DNA of 64,000 nucleotides. Origin: Tilletia caries. Lineage: Eukaryota; Basidiomycota; Exobasidiomycetes; Tilletiales; Tilletiaceae. Where the stretch lies: NCBI GenBank assembly GCA_032718865.1, contig JALUTQ010000001.1, positions 620,001 through 684,000 on the forward strand. The letters run 5' to 3'. The notes under the pieces are model-generated. The model was not told the origin of the DNA. It made no database searches and saw only the letters and a program-made list of their open reading frames with translations. Positions 11,394-22,118 of the stretch are shown here, piece by piece. Position numbers and translations under genes: made by a program. The stretch's first letter is position 1, and every line of letters starts with the position of its first letter.

Positions 11394-12675
11394 ATGGCCT
11401 CGCTGATCAGTACAAAGGCATTCAGCGCAGTGGCCGTGTCTCTCCGCGCGGCTCGCTCTTCAGGAGCGCCCCAGAACAGCATTGCGGCGATACTTTGCAG
11501 CCAACAACGCTGCCGACAAAGTGTGGCATCGAGGGGATTCCACTCCCGTAGCAGCGGCAGCAACAATGACGGCGCCGCCCCGCGATCAAGCGTTCGATGG
11601 AGCCCCTACGTCACAGGCACAGCTCTCTCCCTCGGCCTATTCGCAGCGTTCCTGACCTACGACGCCGAGCACCGGAAACTGCACTTCGACAGTCCCCCCG
11701 GAGCGCGCGTCGGCATCATCCCCGTTCCCTCCCCCGGAAGCGGACCACAACGCAAAGACCCGGCAACAGGCACCGAACTCCCCGAATCGCTCCCGTCCCC
11801 GCTCTCCTACCAGGGCCCCGAGCTCCGCCTGGTCGGTCTCGGCGTGCGGACGGTGTCCTTCTTGAAGGTCCGGGTTTATGTGGCGGGTGTGTATGTGGAT
11901 CAGGGCGCGCTGGAGCGGGTGAGGCGGGAGGCTGGGGTCGGGGCGGAGGTGCGTGCGCTGGAGGGGAAGAGTACGGAGGAGGTTGTGAAGGCGCTTCTTG
12001 ATGCTGGTGTGCCGTTCGTGATCCGCATCGTGCCTGTCCGAAGCACCGACTTCAACCACATGCGCGATGGCTTTACAGTGAGTACAACAACCCACCCACA
12101 GTCCCCCCTTTTCCTTGCACTCACTTCTTCTTCTTCTGCTCTTCGAATCTAATCGCCTCTCTCTGCGCTCAATCCCACAGCGCTCCGTTCAAGCGCGTCT
12201 CAAAGCCGCCCGCAAAGCAAATATCCTCCCCCCAGCAGCAGACGAAGACCTCTCCCTTTCCCTCCAATCCCTCAAGTCCCTCTTCCCACCCTCGGCCCTG
12301 CCCAAGGGATCCACCCTCGACCTCGTCGTCCACCCGTCCTCGTCCTCCTCCTCCAGAGTAGCGGGAAAGGCACGCATGGCGCTCTCGCTGGAACATGACG
12401 GGAAAGTGCTGGGTACGCTTGCCCCGCCTGTGCCTGGGTCGGAAGCTTCCAAGGGAGGCTGGAGCGTCGCGAAAGAGCTCGTTTTGGCGTATGTGGCGGA
12501 CAAGAACGAGATCTCGACACCTGTGAGTGGGCTCCATTCTCGTCCCGCCCTTTGCTTCTCCCTTCCGACAGGTACATACAAAAGATTGCTGACCAGCGCT
12601 GCTTTCCTTTCCTTGCCTTCCCCTTTCTAGCTGAAGCAGTCTGTAGCAGAGGGGATGCGCGAGCTCCTGGGATGA
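11394..12675 (+). CDS. AIM18: Aim18/Aim46-type mitochondrial chalcone-isomerase-fold protein
   Basis: Protein of 356 aa. The N-terminus is a mitochondrial presequence rich in Ala, Arg and Ser (SLRAARSSGA, RGFHSRSS), followed by one hydrophobic segment (YVTGTALSLGLFAAFLTY), which fits the inner-membrane Aim18 family. The domain core LVGLGVRTVSFLKVRVYVAGVYV matches the start of the chalcone-isomerase-like fold; VIRIVPVRSTDFNHMRDGF and ARMALSLEHDGKVLG follow. Yeast relatives have no isomerase activity known to me; they bind heme according to published work on the family. Exons 11394-12077, 12181-12522 and 12631-12675 are in frame, and the last is 45 nt. It converges with the zinc-finger gene across about 150 bp. 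Confidence 0.85.
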
Positions 12676-12829
12676 AGTCAATCAATGCAAATACATTATT
12701 GGAGAGAGATGATTGCCCCCAATACATATTGGCAGAGCCCACGACATTAAGCATACAGTATGCAGAGAGCGGGAAGTAAGAACTGACTGTTACATGTGAT
12801 CATCCGGGACGAAACAGGCTTCTGGAGCC

Positions 12830-14766
12830 TTATACGCCGAGAGCTGCTTCGGCTTCCGATCCCTCCTCGGCATCCTCGAACGCGTCCTCAGTCTCGTCCC
12901 CAGCATTCATGCTGAACTCCTCTGCTGCGATCGATTCGCCATCGACCGAGCCTTCGACGTCGTCGTCGTCGTCGTCATCATCGGCAGCAGAATCCTCGTC
13001 CTCGCCAAGGTCTTCCTCTTCGTCATCGTCCCGGTCGTCATGGTCCTCGTCTTCTTCTTCTTCGCTGACGTCGCCGAAGGAGATGAAGTCTTGCTGGGTA
13101 ATGAACGACTTGCCGTGATGCTTCTTCAGAGGTTGATATGAGAAGTCCTCGACGTCGTCTTCAGCCTCATCCCCGAGATCCCCATCACCGACATCTTCGC
13201 CATCGTCGCGCTTTCGCTTGCCCTTCTTCTTCGGAGACTCGACCATCTCCTCATCCTCATCTCCGTTGCCCTCGGCAGCAGCATCATCCCGCTCGAAGAC
13301 GAGCTCCCCTACACCCCCTTCCTCCATACCGCCTGCGGAAACGATATGCATCAATCTGCACGTCGGGTTTGAGCACTTGCCCGAAGCAGCAAACTCCGGG
13401 CACTCAAAGGTATGCCGCTCGTCGCACTCCTTGCCATTCTCGCAGTAGCCCAGCTTGCTGAACTGCTCACAAGGCTTCGTATCAGGGCCGATCTTGTCCG
13501 AGTGCGTGTAGACACACTTCTTGTCGGTGCTGGTGCCGGTGGTGTCCATGTGCTTGCACGTCCTATGCCTCGTGAAGAATGCACAATGGGGCACGCGGTG
13601 TGCGTTGGGCGTATGGGAGAGAAGACACTGCTTGCCTTGTGCCTTGCGGGTGCATCCCTGTGCGGAAAGGACACGTGGACACAAGGCAAGTTTAGCAGGG
13701 TCGTGCTTGTATGCGCATGTAAGCCCACGTTTGCATTTTCCTGCGGAAGGATGGGGAGCGCACACGGGTGAGGGAAGAAACGTCAAGGGGTATCAGAGAG
13801 CACCATCCGGGGACCGTGCGCAGGGTGGAAGAGAGAGAAGAGGTCAGTCCTCGAACATGCGGGTGCTCCATAAAACGATACCGACCTGTCCTTGTGAAGA
13901 AAGCGCATAGTCCTTTCTGCGCCTGTGCCGTTCTTGCTCCCTTTGCGCCTGGTTGTGTGTCCACTCCTTTCCCATTCCTGTTCTCCTCCCGACCGCGACG
14001 TTCCTGAATCAGATAGGACTCTGCGTAGTTCGGTAAAAAGCAGGCTGAGATCCTGGGCGACTCACCGGAAGTACTGCAACTGCGCGAGTACTTTGCTGTG
14101 TTGTTGAAGACGCGCCACTTTTGCTTGATTCTCTCGGTCCCTCTTCCTCTTCTCCAAGATCTCTTGACGTGATTTGCGCGCCTTTGTCGCTGGCTTCGCA
14201 GCTACATGCGCAGCACGCGCAGCTTCTCTGTATGACAAGTCGCGACAAAACATCAGTACTACAGACTGAGGCTCAAATGAGACGCCAACTCACAGCTTCT
14301 TGTAGGTGTCGGACGTGACGAGACTCATACTTCCGCGGTCGTGACGTTTCACGAATCCGGAGGGGACAGCCGGGTTGATCGCACCCGATGGCGCAGACGA
14401 GGACGCGACTGCATTCTCCGGAGTCCGCGACGCGCTTGATGCTGAAGAGGGCGCAGCCGGTCCTGGTCCCGCCGTGTCGACGGCCGAGGACGAGGGCTGA
14501 TTCAATACCAGTGTCTTGTTCCGCACCCCAGCTCCGCCAGTCCACTGCATTCCCGTAGCACCTCCCCTCCCCCTCCCTCTGCCTCTGCCTCTCCCGCTAT
14601 ATGCCGGCTGGTATCCACCCCTGGCGCCTCCTCCTCTTCCTCTCCCCGCCCAAGCGGGAGAGGGTGTCGGTGCTGCTGGTGCTGATGGGTGCGGATCTGC
14701 GCGACGTGCGCTGATCTTTCCCGAGAGCGCCTGGATCTGCGCGCGCAATGCCAATGTCTCGTCCAT
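12830..14766 (-). CDS. RED5: Five-CCCH zinc-finger protein, Red5/ZC3H3 type
   Basis: Nuclear RNA-surveillance factor family: S. pombe Red5 in MTREC, human ZC3H3 in PAXT. The N-terminus has a helix, an RGG/GRGRGRGR region (residues ~45-75) and a basic coiled segment (SRQEILEKRKRDRENQAK). Five tandem CCCH fingers follow: CAFFTRTGKCKRGLTCAYKH, then C-PRVLSAQGC, C-AFFTRHRTC, C-EQFSKLGYC and C-PEFAASGKC, each closing with His. The C-terminal ~180 residues are very acidic (runs of Asp/Glu) with a KKKGKRKR patch. Four exons were resolved, with the first zinc finger interrupted by an intron near 13760-13890. An in-frame acceptor choice for the third exon (after GGGAGCAAG) is less certain than the others. 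Start ATG 14766 follows a short divergent promoter shared with the BAR gene. Confidence 0.85.
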
Positions 14767-15064
14767 CGTGTACCGAGTCGCGCGCGCGGGTAGTCGAGTG
14801 CGAGCAAGTCAGTCAGTGGCCAGCCAGCGGGCAGCGAGTCGAGCGCGCATGGCGAGGAGGTGCCGTCCTGTGTACCTCCACTCGCTCTCTCGGCCGAGAG
14901 AAGCGGCATGACGACAACGCGGACCTCACTCACTCACTCGCTCACTGCCCCAGCATACATCCATCCATCTCGCCCATCTCGCCCATCTCGCCGTGCTCCC
15001 CCAAGCCCCCAACCCGCTCTTTCCCAACCCTACCCGCGCTCTCCCTCCCTCCGATTCACCGAAG
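14767..15064. promoter_or_regulatory. Divergent promoter, RED5-like / RVS161-like
   Basis: A 298-bp spacer. It contains a short repeat of CTCGCCCAT units near 14968-14992, just upstream of the BAR-protein start, and CT-rich stretches. No specific factor site is assigned. Confidence 0.4.
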
Positions 15065-16106
15065 ATGTCGTGGGCCGGCCTCAAGAAGTCCGTCAACCGG
15101 GCGGGCACGCTCATGCTCCAGAAGACCTCCCAGGTTGACAAGACCGTCGACGCCGAGTTCGCCGAGGAGGAGGCACGCTACAGGACACTCGAGAAGGAGA
15201 CCATGATCCTCCAGAAAGAGGCCAAGGCATACCTCGACTCCGTCCGTGGCTTGTCCTCCGCCCAGGCTCGCATCGGAGAGACCGTTGCCAGCTTCTACAC
15301 AGACTCGTCCGAGTCGGCCATGGCGGCGACCGCATACAAGCGCGCAACGGAGGAACTCGACGGCAAGTGCCAGCGCGAACTCGACGCCCCCTTCCGCGCC
15401 ACCATTTTGGAACCTATCGGACGACTATGCGCAATGTTCCCGGAAATCAACAAGACGATCGAAAAGAGGAATCGCAAGGTGAGCCTGAGTTTGGATTCCC
15501 CTCCCCCAACTCATCTACTCGATTTAGGTACTGACAATTTACCATTTCTCTCCTTCCAGCTGATCGACTACGACGCTGCAAGAACAAAGCACCGCAAGCT
15601 GATCGAGAAGCCGAGTGACGATCCATCAAAGTTGCCAAGGTCAGTAGGAAGAAGGGTGTCAACAAACAACCAAAAAATGCGCAGATCGCTCCGGAAAGCT
15701 GAAGCAAATCAACTCTGACCTCTGGCCATCTTCAGAGCGGAACGCGAGATGGAAGACGCCAAGATTCTCTTCGAGCAACTGAACCACCAGCTCCTCGAGG
15801 AATTACCACAGCTGATCGACCTCCGCATTCCGTACCTCGACCCTTCCTTTGAGGCCATGGTGCGGATGCAGGCGCGCTTTGCCGCGGAAGGGTACGAGAA
15901 GATGGGTGGTGTGCAACGCTTCTTTGCGGAGGGTGTTCGGGAAGAATACGCGGAGGGACAACTTGACATGCAGGTAAGCCGACTTTCTTTTGTTTCTGAT
16001 TGATTTCTGTCCGCTATGGAATTGACCAATGTCCTTCACACTTTCATAGGTTGAGGGTGTCTTGCAAGAGATGCGAGAGCTGTCGATCTGTGGCATGGGC
16101 AATTAA
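15065..16106 (+). CDS. RVS161: BAR-domain protein Rvs161/Hob3
   Basis: N-BAR amphiphysin-family protein without an SH3 domain, 262 aa, the usual Rvs161/Hob3 length. It senses and bends membrane at endocytic sites and pairs with an Rvs167-type partner. The N-terminal amphipathic helix (MSWAGLKKSVNRAGT) is followed by the family pattern QKTSQVDKTVDAEF, EKETMILQKEAKAYLDSVR, LEPIGRLCAMFPEINKTIEKRNRK, LIDYDAARTKHRKL, LFEQLNHQLLEELPQLIDLRIPYLDPSFEAMVRMQ. Exons 15065-15478, 15560-15639, 15736-15973 and 16050-16106 are in frame, with donors GTGAGC, GTCAGT and GTAAGC. It converges with CENP-A. Confidence 0.93.
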
Positions 16107-16452
16107 ATTGCTGCTGTTCCTGTCGCGTCGCCTTGCTCTGAGCGACTCCGCATTCAAGGCCCCTCCCTCAATCACAGGATCAGCACCTTTCGCATCCCTC
16201 AGTACATAACTTTGCTTTTTTCGGCTGCAAGTAGTAGCGCATTGCCCTCCTACTCTTCCCAACACGCACAGGCAACCAGTTGTACGAAAGGCAAGATGTT
16301 TTGAGATTAACTGCAGGTGAAAGGTTGCGACGGGATGAAGAGGTGTGATGTACATGAATGATGAGGCCCTCGAGGCGAGGACCAGAGGTATGGAGACAAT
16401 GCAAGGAGCTGGACCTGGTTTACGGTTGGGGATGGGATGCACGCGCGTGCAT
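16107..16452. other. Convergent intergenic region
   Basis: 346 bp between the BAR gene and CENP-A stops, holding both 3'UTRs. No open frame with domain support and no RNA gene were seen. Confidence 0.5.
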
Positions 16453-17117
16453 TCAACCCATCCCGCCCCATACTCCGCGAATGCGCCTGGCAAGCTGGAT
16501 GTCGCGCTGCATCAGTGTGACTCGGCGGGCGTGAATCGCGCACAAGTTCCTAAGAAGGAGACAAAGAAGCAAAGAGTTCCACCCACAGTAAGCAAAGAGG
16601 AAGAACATGGAGGAAAACAAAGGAGGAGAACAAACTCACGCGTCTTCGAAGAGATGAACCAGATACGCCTCCGTCGCCTCCTGCAGCGCAAGAATGGCAC
16701 TACTCTGCCACCTCAGTCCAACCACATTAGGCCTGTCTGTCACATGGTCTAACGCGACCTCGCGTATGACTCGCGCAAAGGGAAGCTTTGCGATGAGCAG
16801 ATCCGTCGATTTTTGGTACTTGCGGATCTCCCGCAGGGCCACGGTGCCCGGGCGGAAACGGGGTTTTCGACGGCCTGCGGTAGAAGCGCCTGCTGTTGTC
16901 GAGGCGGATGTGTTGGCGCCTGCATTGGAGGTCTCGGCGGCTGCAAAGGAACAGGATTCAAGGCAGATACGAGTGAAGAATGTCAGGGAAAGCGGGAGGT
17001 TCACGGTCAGGATGAAGGGACATGGAGCGACGTACCTGCACTTGCGGCCGAGGTGCGTTGTTTCCTCGGCGCTCGCCCACCGGTGCTCTTGCGAGCTGTC
17101 TGTGATCTTCCCGCCAT
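16453..17117 (-). CDS. CSE4: Centromeric histone H3 variant CENP-A/Cse4
   Basis: Exons 17117-17036, 16940-16640 and 16549-16453 sum to 480 nt, giving 159 aa. The histone fold reads [34 protein letters not shown], then loop 1 [64 protein letters not shown] identity rests on the long loop 1, the Trp in LRWQ (Phe in canonical H3), HLFED, and a non-ERA tail (GVWGGMG). It replaces H3 at centromeres and recruits CENP-C. The N-terminus copies canonical H3: [20 protein letters not shown], followed by about 30 residues of Ala/Ser/Thr/Asn. H3 Lys4 is Ser and Lys14 is Arg; ARKS around Lys9 and Lys18 are kept. The start is fixed by this tail. The promoter carries ACGCGT elements. Confidence 0.93.
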
Positions 17118-17536
17118 GAGTCCTTAGCGAAAGTAGGGGAGCTTGAACCGTGCTGGGGCTGTCCTTGTTGTGTTGGGCAAGTGAAGGTCGTGCGGAAGCC
17201 TGTACTGCTGCTGGTGGATCAAAATCTGGTTTGACGCGTCGCGTCGCGTTGGCCAGAAGGACCGCGATTTGGCACGCGTCAAAAAGTGGAGAAACTGAGG
17301 GGAGAAATTGCACAGCAACGGGACTCTCCGTGGCCATTACATATGGCCAGAGGTCCACGAGACACGACGTCGGCGCTGGTGTAACTTTCAGCCCACGATG
17401 AAAGAGCTTCTCGACTCTCGATCCCGAATGCGGAGCATGCATGGTACGAAAGATTCAAATTGCTCGAGAGTGGTACAGAGAACCACATATGTAAAAGCCT
17501 TCTACTGTCCAAAAAGAGGGGAGAAGCTCCTGGGCC
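17118..17536 (-). promoter_or_regulatory. CENP-A promoter / ISWI 3' flank
   Basis: 419 bp between two minus-strand genes. It carries a tandem CGCGT element (17234-17249) and a second ACGCGT (17274-17279), 117-162 bp upstream of the CENP-A start. No gene is supported in it. Confidence 0.55.
17234..17249. promoter_or_regulatory. Tandem CGCGT (MCB-like) element upstream of CENP-A
   Basis: The + strand reads ACGCGTCGCGTCGCGT. Its first six bases are the canonical MluI cell-cycle box bound by MBF-type (Mbp1/Swi6, Res/Cdc10) factors. The same 16 bases occur upstream of POL32 (58200-58215), and a one-mismatch reverse-complement copy lies upstream of MCM5 (31237-31252). Confidence 0.6.
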
Positions 17537-20500
17537 TTACGCTACAGCGTCCACCTTGCGCTTCTTCGACGTCTTCGCCTTGCCCTCCGCCTTCGTATCC
17601 GCCATCGTCGAATCATCACCAGCCTCCTTCGTGATGAGCAACAGCAACGTCTGACAACGTCGGTGCAGCTCCAACGGCGTCCTGCTCTTGATGAACCAGT
17701 CGAACCGGAAGCCGGAGAACCGGCTGATGTCCTGCTTGATCTGCTCGAACACGTCGTCCCGACCGAGACCGTACTTGGCCAGCTGGACCAGCAGGAACCG
17801 GTCCTCGTCCTCCGAGTATGAGCGGCCCTTGTTCTGCGTGTACGGGAGCTTCATCTGCTGGAGCGGCGATCGGAAGCTGCCCACAAATTCTCGAAGAGTT
17901 CGTTCATATGCGTGCTGCTTCTGGAGCTTCGACTCGCCCTCCTCAATTCGGGCCACGAGTCGATCCGAGTCGGACAGCTCCGAGACACGGGCCCAGAATA
18001 CCTTGGCATATGCCTTGACGTCCGCCTCCGTCTTGTTGGGATCCGCAATCTCTGCAGCAATGGCAGCAAGGTTGTTTCTGTGGAGTGGGAACAGATGAGG
18101 ATTGAGATCGAATGGCAACCAGTAGGAGGGCATTTTGCGGGGGAACACTCACCGGCCATGCTTTTCACATCCCCTGACAAAGCCTTGGAAGTCACGTCGG
18201 GTCCAATCTTGGAATCCTTCCGTTGACAGCTGATCCTTCTCTTTTTCCTCCTCTTCCGTCAGCCCCTCAGCTAAGACAATGAAAAATTGCACAGCCGTGC
18301 GATCAGCAAACAGACCTCAATGAACTCCAATATGTGTAGTTTGCTCACCTGTGTCGATGAGTTCCTGCTCCTGCTGTCGCTGCGCTTCAATCTCTGCTTC
18401 CGTCTCCCCGTCCTTGGGCTCCCTACTGGGCACTTTGTAGCTCACGCCCCGCTGGTACGCAGCAGTCTCACGGTCTTGCAACTCGATCAGTCGCTTCGGG
18501 AGGAATTGCCAATCGTAGCTGCATAAGGGAAAAAGGAAGCATGATCAGAATCAGGCCACAACGAGGGTGCTCAGAGCTACAAGACTCACTTGGCGACCTG
18601 CTTGGGCGCACGTGGTGCCTTGGGAGCGGTCGGCTTGGAGGTCACCCGCATGGCATCGCGGTAATAGCTGTCAACGGAGTAGTTGGCCTTCCGCTCACGC
18701 TTGGATGGCTCAATCCAAAGCGACCCGATTCGCTGACCCTTGAAATCCTTGCCTTCCCACTGAAGCGCCGACTCCGACTTGAAATTGTTCAGGTCATCCA
18801 AGTTCAAGCCCTGGTACTTCTGCTGGATCTCCTGCGTACGCTCCTCGCCTTGCCTAATGATCTCATCAATATCCGCGTCAATGATCATCGGGTCCTTGTT
18901 GTTGATGATCTTCTCCGCGCCGTGCTGAATCATGTCCACGAGCTCATCTTTCGACTGTTGACCCTTTGCAGCCTGTTGTGCCCGGCCTTGCTGGATGACG
19001 ATCTGGTCGAGGCGAAGCTTCTGTGCGGCACGCTCAAGGATGCGCTCCTCAACCGAGGAGTCGGTGACGAAGCGGAAGACGTAGACTTGTTTGGTCTGAC
19101 CGATACGATGGGCACGGTCCATGGCTTGCAAGTCGGCCTGCGGGTTCCAGTCCGAGTCGAACAAGACCACAATGTCGGCGGTTGTCAAGTTGATACCTAG
19201 ACCACCGGCGCGAGTGGTCAAAAGGAAGACAAACTTCTCGCTCCCTGGCTTGTTGTACTCGTCGATGGCAGCGATACGGTCCTCATGAGCCGAACTGCCG
19301 TCAATCCGGCAGTACTCTGAGAAACAAGGCTAGTCAGCAAGGCAACCCAGCTTATCATCTTGACACTCGAGTCCACTCACTGTAATCGCGGAAAATACAG
19401 TAATCTTCCATGATGTCCAACACTCGGCTCATCTGCGAGAAGATGAGCACACGGCTGCCCTTCCCCTTCATGTTCTTCAAAAGCTTGTCCAGGATGACCA
19501 TCTTGCCCGAGTTGTAGACAAGATGCTCGTCCGTGGTGAAAGGTGGACCCGGCTCTGCACCATCGAAGAGGTAGGGGTGATTGCAGCACTTGCGCAGCTG
19601 CATGACAATGTTCAGCAGTCTTGTCTTTCCCTCTTTCTTTCCGGAAGCTCCGACCATCCCGTTGACAGCGTCAATGTCCTTCTCCAAGATTGACCTGTAA
19701 CGAAAAAAGGGATTCTTGAGCATGTATACAACCTACGCGAACCTGCGCTGTGCACTCACTTGTACCACCTGCGTTGCATCTCGGTCAAGCCGACAAAGAT
19801 GTTGATCTCCTTCTCTGTGGGTTCAAAGACAAACTTGGTTCAGAAATAGTAACGGTAATGACAGGATGACGACTGCGGACTCACTTGGCAGCAAGCTCTT
19901 CTCGACATCGGCCTTGACTCGGCGAAGCAAGAACGGCCGCAACACCTTATGAAGTTGTTGGATGACCATGTCCTGGTTCTCATCGCCCTTGCCCTTGAAC
20001 CACGACTCGAAATCTCCTGAATTCGAGAACACGTCGGGCTACGTGGACATAAGATGTGCAATGTTCAGTATGTGGACATAAGATATGCAATATTCAGTAT
20101 ATGTGCAGCACAAAGTTCAAATCGAGTGCGACTTACCAAGAGGAAGTTAAGCAGGGACCACAGCTCCATGAGGTTGTTTTGCAGCGGAGTACCGGTAATG
20201 AGCAACCGTGATCGCGAGTTGAACTGGCGCACAATCTGAGACAGCATGGAGTCGACATTCTTGATACGGTGGGCCTCGTCGATGACTATGTACTCCCACG
20301 AGAGCTTTTTGAGGGCTGAAGCCTCGCGCAAGCACATCTCGTATGTGGTGATCAGGACGTCAAAGTCCTGTGTGAGCAGCTTGTTTTGAATGACGGCAGT
20401 CTGTGAAAGCAAGGTCGGAGAGCAAGAGTTAGCGTCGTTGGCACAAAAAGGCTGCCAGATTCTGTGACACTGCTACGTACGCGCTCTTCCTTGGCACCTT

Positions 20501-21431
20501 GCAGCATTATGACGCGGAAGCCGGGCACCCATCTGTCGAACTCGCGCCGCCAATTGTCGAGCGTAGACTTCGGTACGACGACAAGGTGAAAGCCGGGAGT
20601 GTCACAGTAGTCACGGAGATAGCCAAGGAAAGAGATTGTCTGAAGTGTCTTGCCGAGGCCCATCTCGTCAGCAAGGATACCGTTGATACCATTGTGGAAT
20701 AGCGAGCTGGCGGCGAGTCCAGTCATAATAATTTGGTTAGTGTTGCATTCTTTGGTCGTTGATTCGGGCTCTGGAAGAACTCACATCATCCAGTTCAAAC
20801 CCTGAACCTGGTAATCACGCATTTCTCCCCCTTTGACGTAGGAAGGACTGGACTCGAACCGGAAGGCTTGGTCAGCTTCCTCGTCGTCCTCGTTAAGCAG
20901 CTCCTCGTCCTCCTCCTTCTCCGTCTTGCGACGTCGATTCCCTCCATCAGTGCCCGCTTTTGCCTTACGCTTGCCCTTCTTCTGCTGTTCCTCCGACTCA
21001 GCGAGGAGGGCGGCAAACTGGGGATCGCGCTCCTTCTTGATGTCGATGAAATGCTGGAAGAGTTCCGTCTGACCAAGGAGGTATCCGAATCGCTTCATAC
21101 TATCTGCGAGCTTGGACTGAGCAAGTTGATCTCTGGTCTGGTCCAAATTCTGGTTCTGGACGGCCCTCTTGCTTTTCGCCGCCGAGCGCTGTGCCGCTTG
21201 ATCTTGCTTCTCGCGCTGCTTTTCGAGCTGTCGTTGCGTTTTGGAGGGGGAGTCGGGCCCAGTGGTGGTGTCCATCTCGACATCGCCGTCTGAATCGACT
21301 TTGGATGCTGCAGCGGAGGGTGAATGAGCCCGTGAAGGATCGGTGCTGAGGTCGGCGGTGCCTGGAATGATATCACTGAGCTCGTCGTCGTCGCGCTTTC
21401 GCGGCGCTGTGCTGCCCGATGGTGCTGACAT
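17537..21431 (-). CDS. ISW2: ISWI chromatin-remodelling ATPase
   Basis: SNF2-family ISWI protein, nuclear, sliding and spacing nucleosomes. Start at ATG 21431 ([13 protein letters not shown]); the region upstream in frame is unlike coding. In order: acidic N-terminus; AutoN/NTR-like basic-acidic region ([18 protein letters not shown]); YQVQGLNWM; Walker A in [16 protein letters not shown] in [20 protein letters not shown]; helicase C lobe with [33 protein letters not shown] and [11 protein letters not shown]; then HAND, SANT ([21 protein letters not shown]) and SLIDE ([21 protein letters not shown]). The C-terminus is a Lys-rich KTSKKRK. It has about ten short introns; the one at 20039-20136 contains a tandem duplication. 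Whether it corresponds to Isw1 or Isw2 cannot be settled by eye. Confidence 0.93.
20043..20100. repeat. 29-bp tandem duplication inside an ISWI intron
   Basis: Two adjacent 29-bp units, 20043-20071 and 20072-20100, differ at two positions. They fill most of the 98-nt intron 20039-20136, which joins NFLL to PDVF in the ATPase. On the transcript strand each unit begins ATACTGAA, a branch-site-like sequence, so the branch region appears doubled. Confidence 0.8.
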
Positions 21432-22118
21432 TGTTGATGGTTCTGCTGTGAATGTATGCGCCTGGTTTTCGAGAAGAAGCAATCGAACAGTGCCCTCTGG
21501 GAGGAGGATTGGATCTTCTCTGACGAAGCGCGGCGCAGGGTGAATCCAGGCGTGCGAGTCAGCGGTCTTGAGACTCGATGGCAAGCTGATGCAGTACCCT
21601 GACTGCTGTGTCTGTGGAAGTGGAGAGAGGTGGCGAAGTATGTAGCGGTGGTCGAGGGTGGTGGTGAGCGCGCTGAGCTGTCTTCCACTTTCGACATGCT
21701 CGTTGCGAACTCCTCATCACTCTGTCCTTCGCCTTTCGACCTCCCAGCACGAACAACAACAGCACGGCAGGAACAACACGACCACAACTCAATTGCGACA
21801 CGGCGACAGCTGCATTACGGAGCCTGACTCCCGCAGCATGCAGTCACCGCGTCTCTTTCTGAGCGCATACAGACAGGACTGCCCTCTTCCCGACCCCTCC
21901 GAACCCAACAGCCAGTCGCGAACTTCGCGTCGCGACGCGGTGACTGGCGCCGAGCGTGGGAAACCGACACCTCCACATTGAGCCACGCGAGAGCTTGTCG
22001 GGCTCGACAAGATTCCCAATCCAACACCTCCAGCTGAAATGGACGCCGACCAAGAAGAAAGAGGCTCGCAATTCACATACTTGTGGGTGTGAATGAGCAG
22101 TAGTGCTGATCGAGAGAC
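21432..22118. promoter_or_regulatory. Divergent promoter, ISWI / mitochondrial carrier
   Basis: 687 bp. Near the middle is a CGCG-rich palindrome-like stretch (TCGCGTCGCGACGCG, 21925-21939). A 17-codon ATG frame at 22039 is not connected in phase to the carrier and is not considered coding. Confidence 0.45.

Noticed and set aside
22039..22089. Upstream ATG (MDADQEERG) as the first exon of the carrier
   Set aside because: Its possible donors do not give the phase needed to join exon 2; ATG 22119 with donor after GGA G does.
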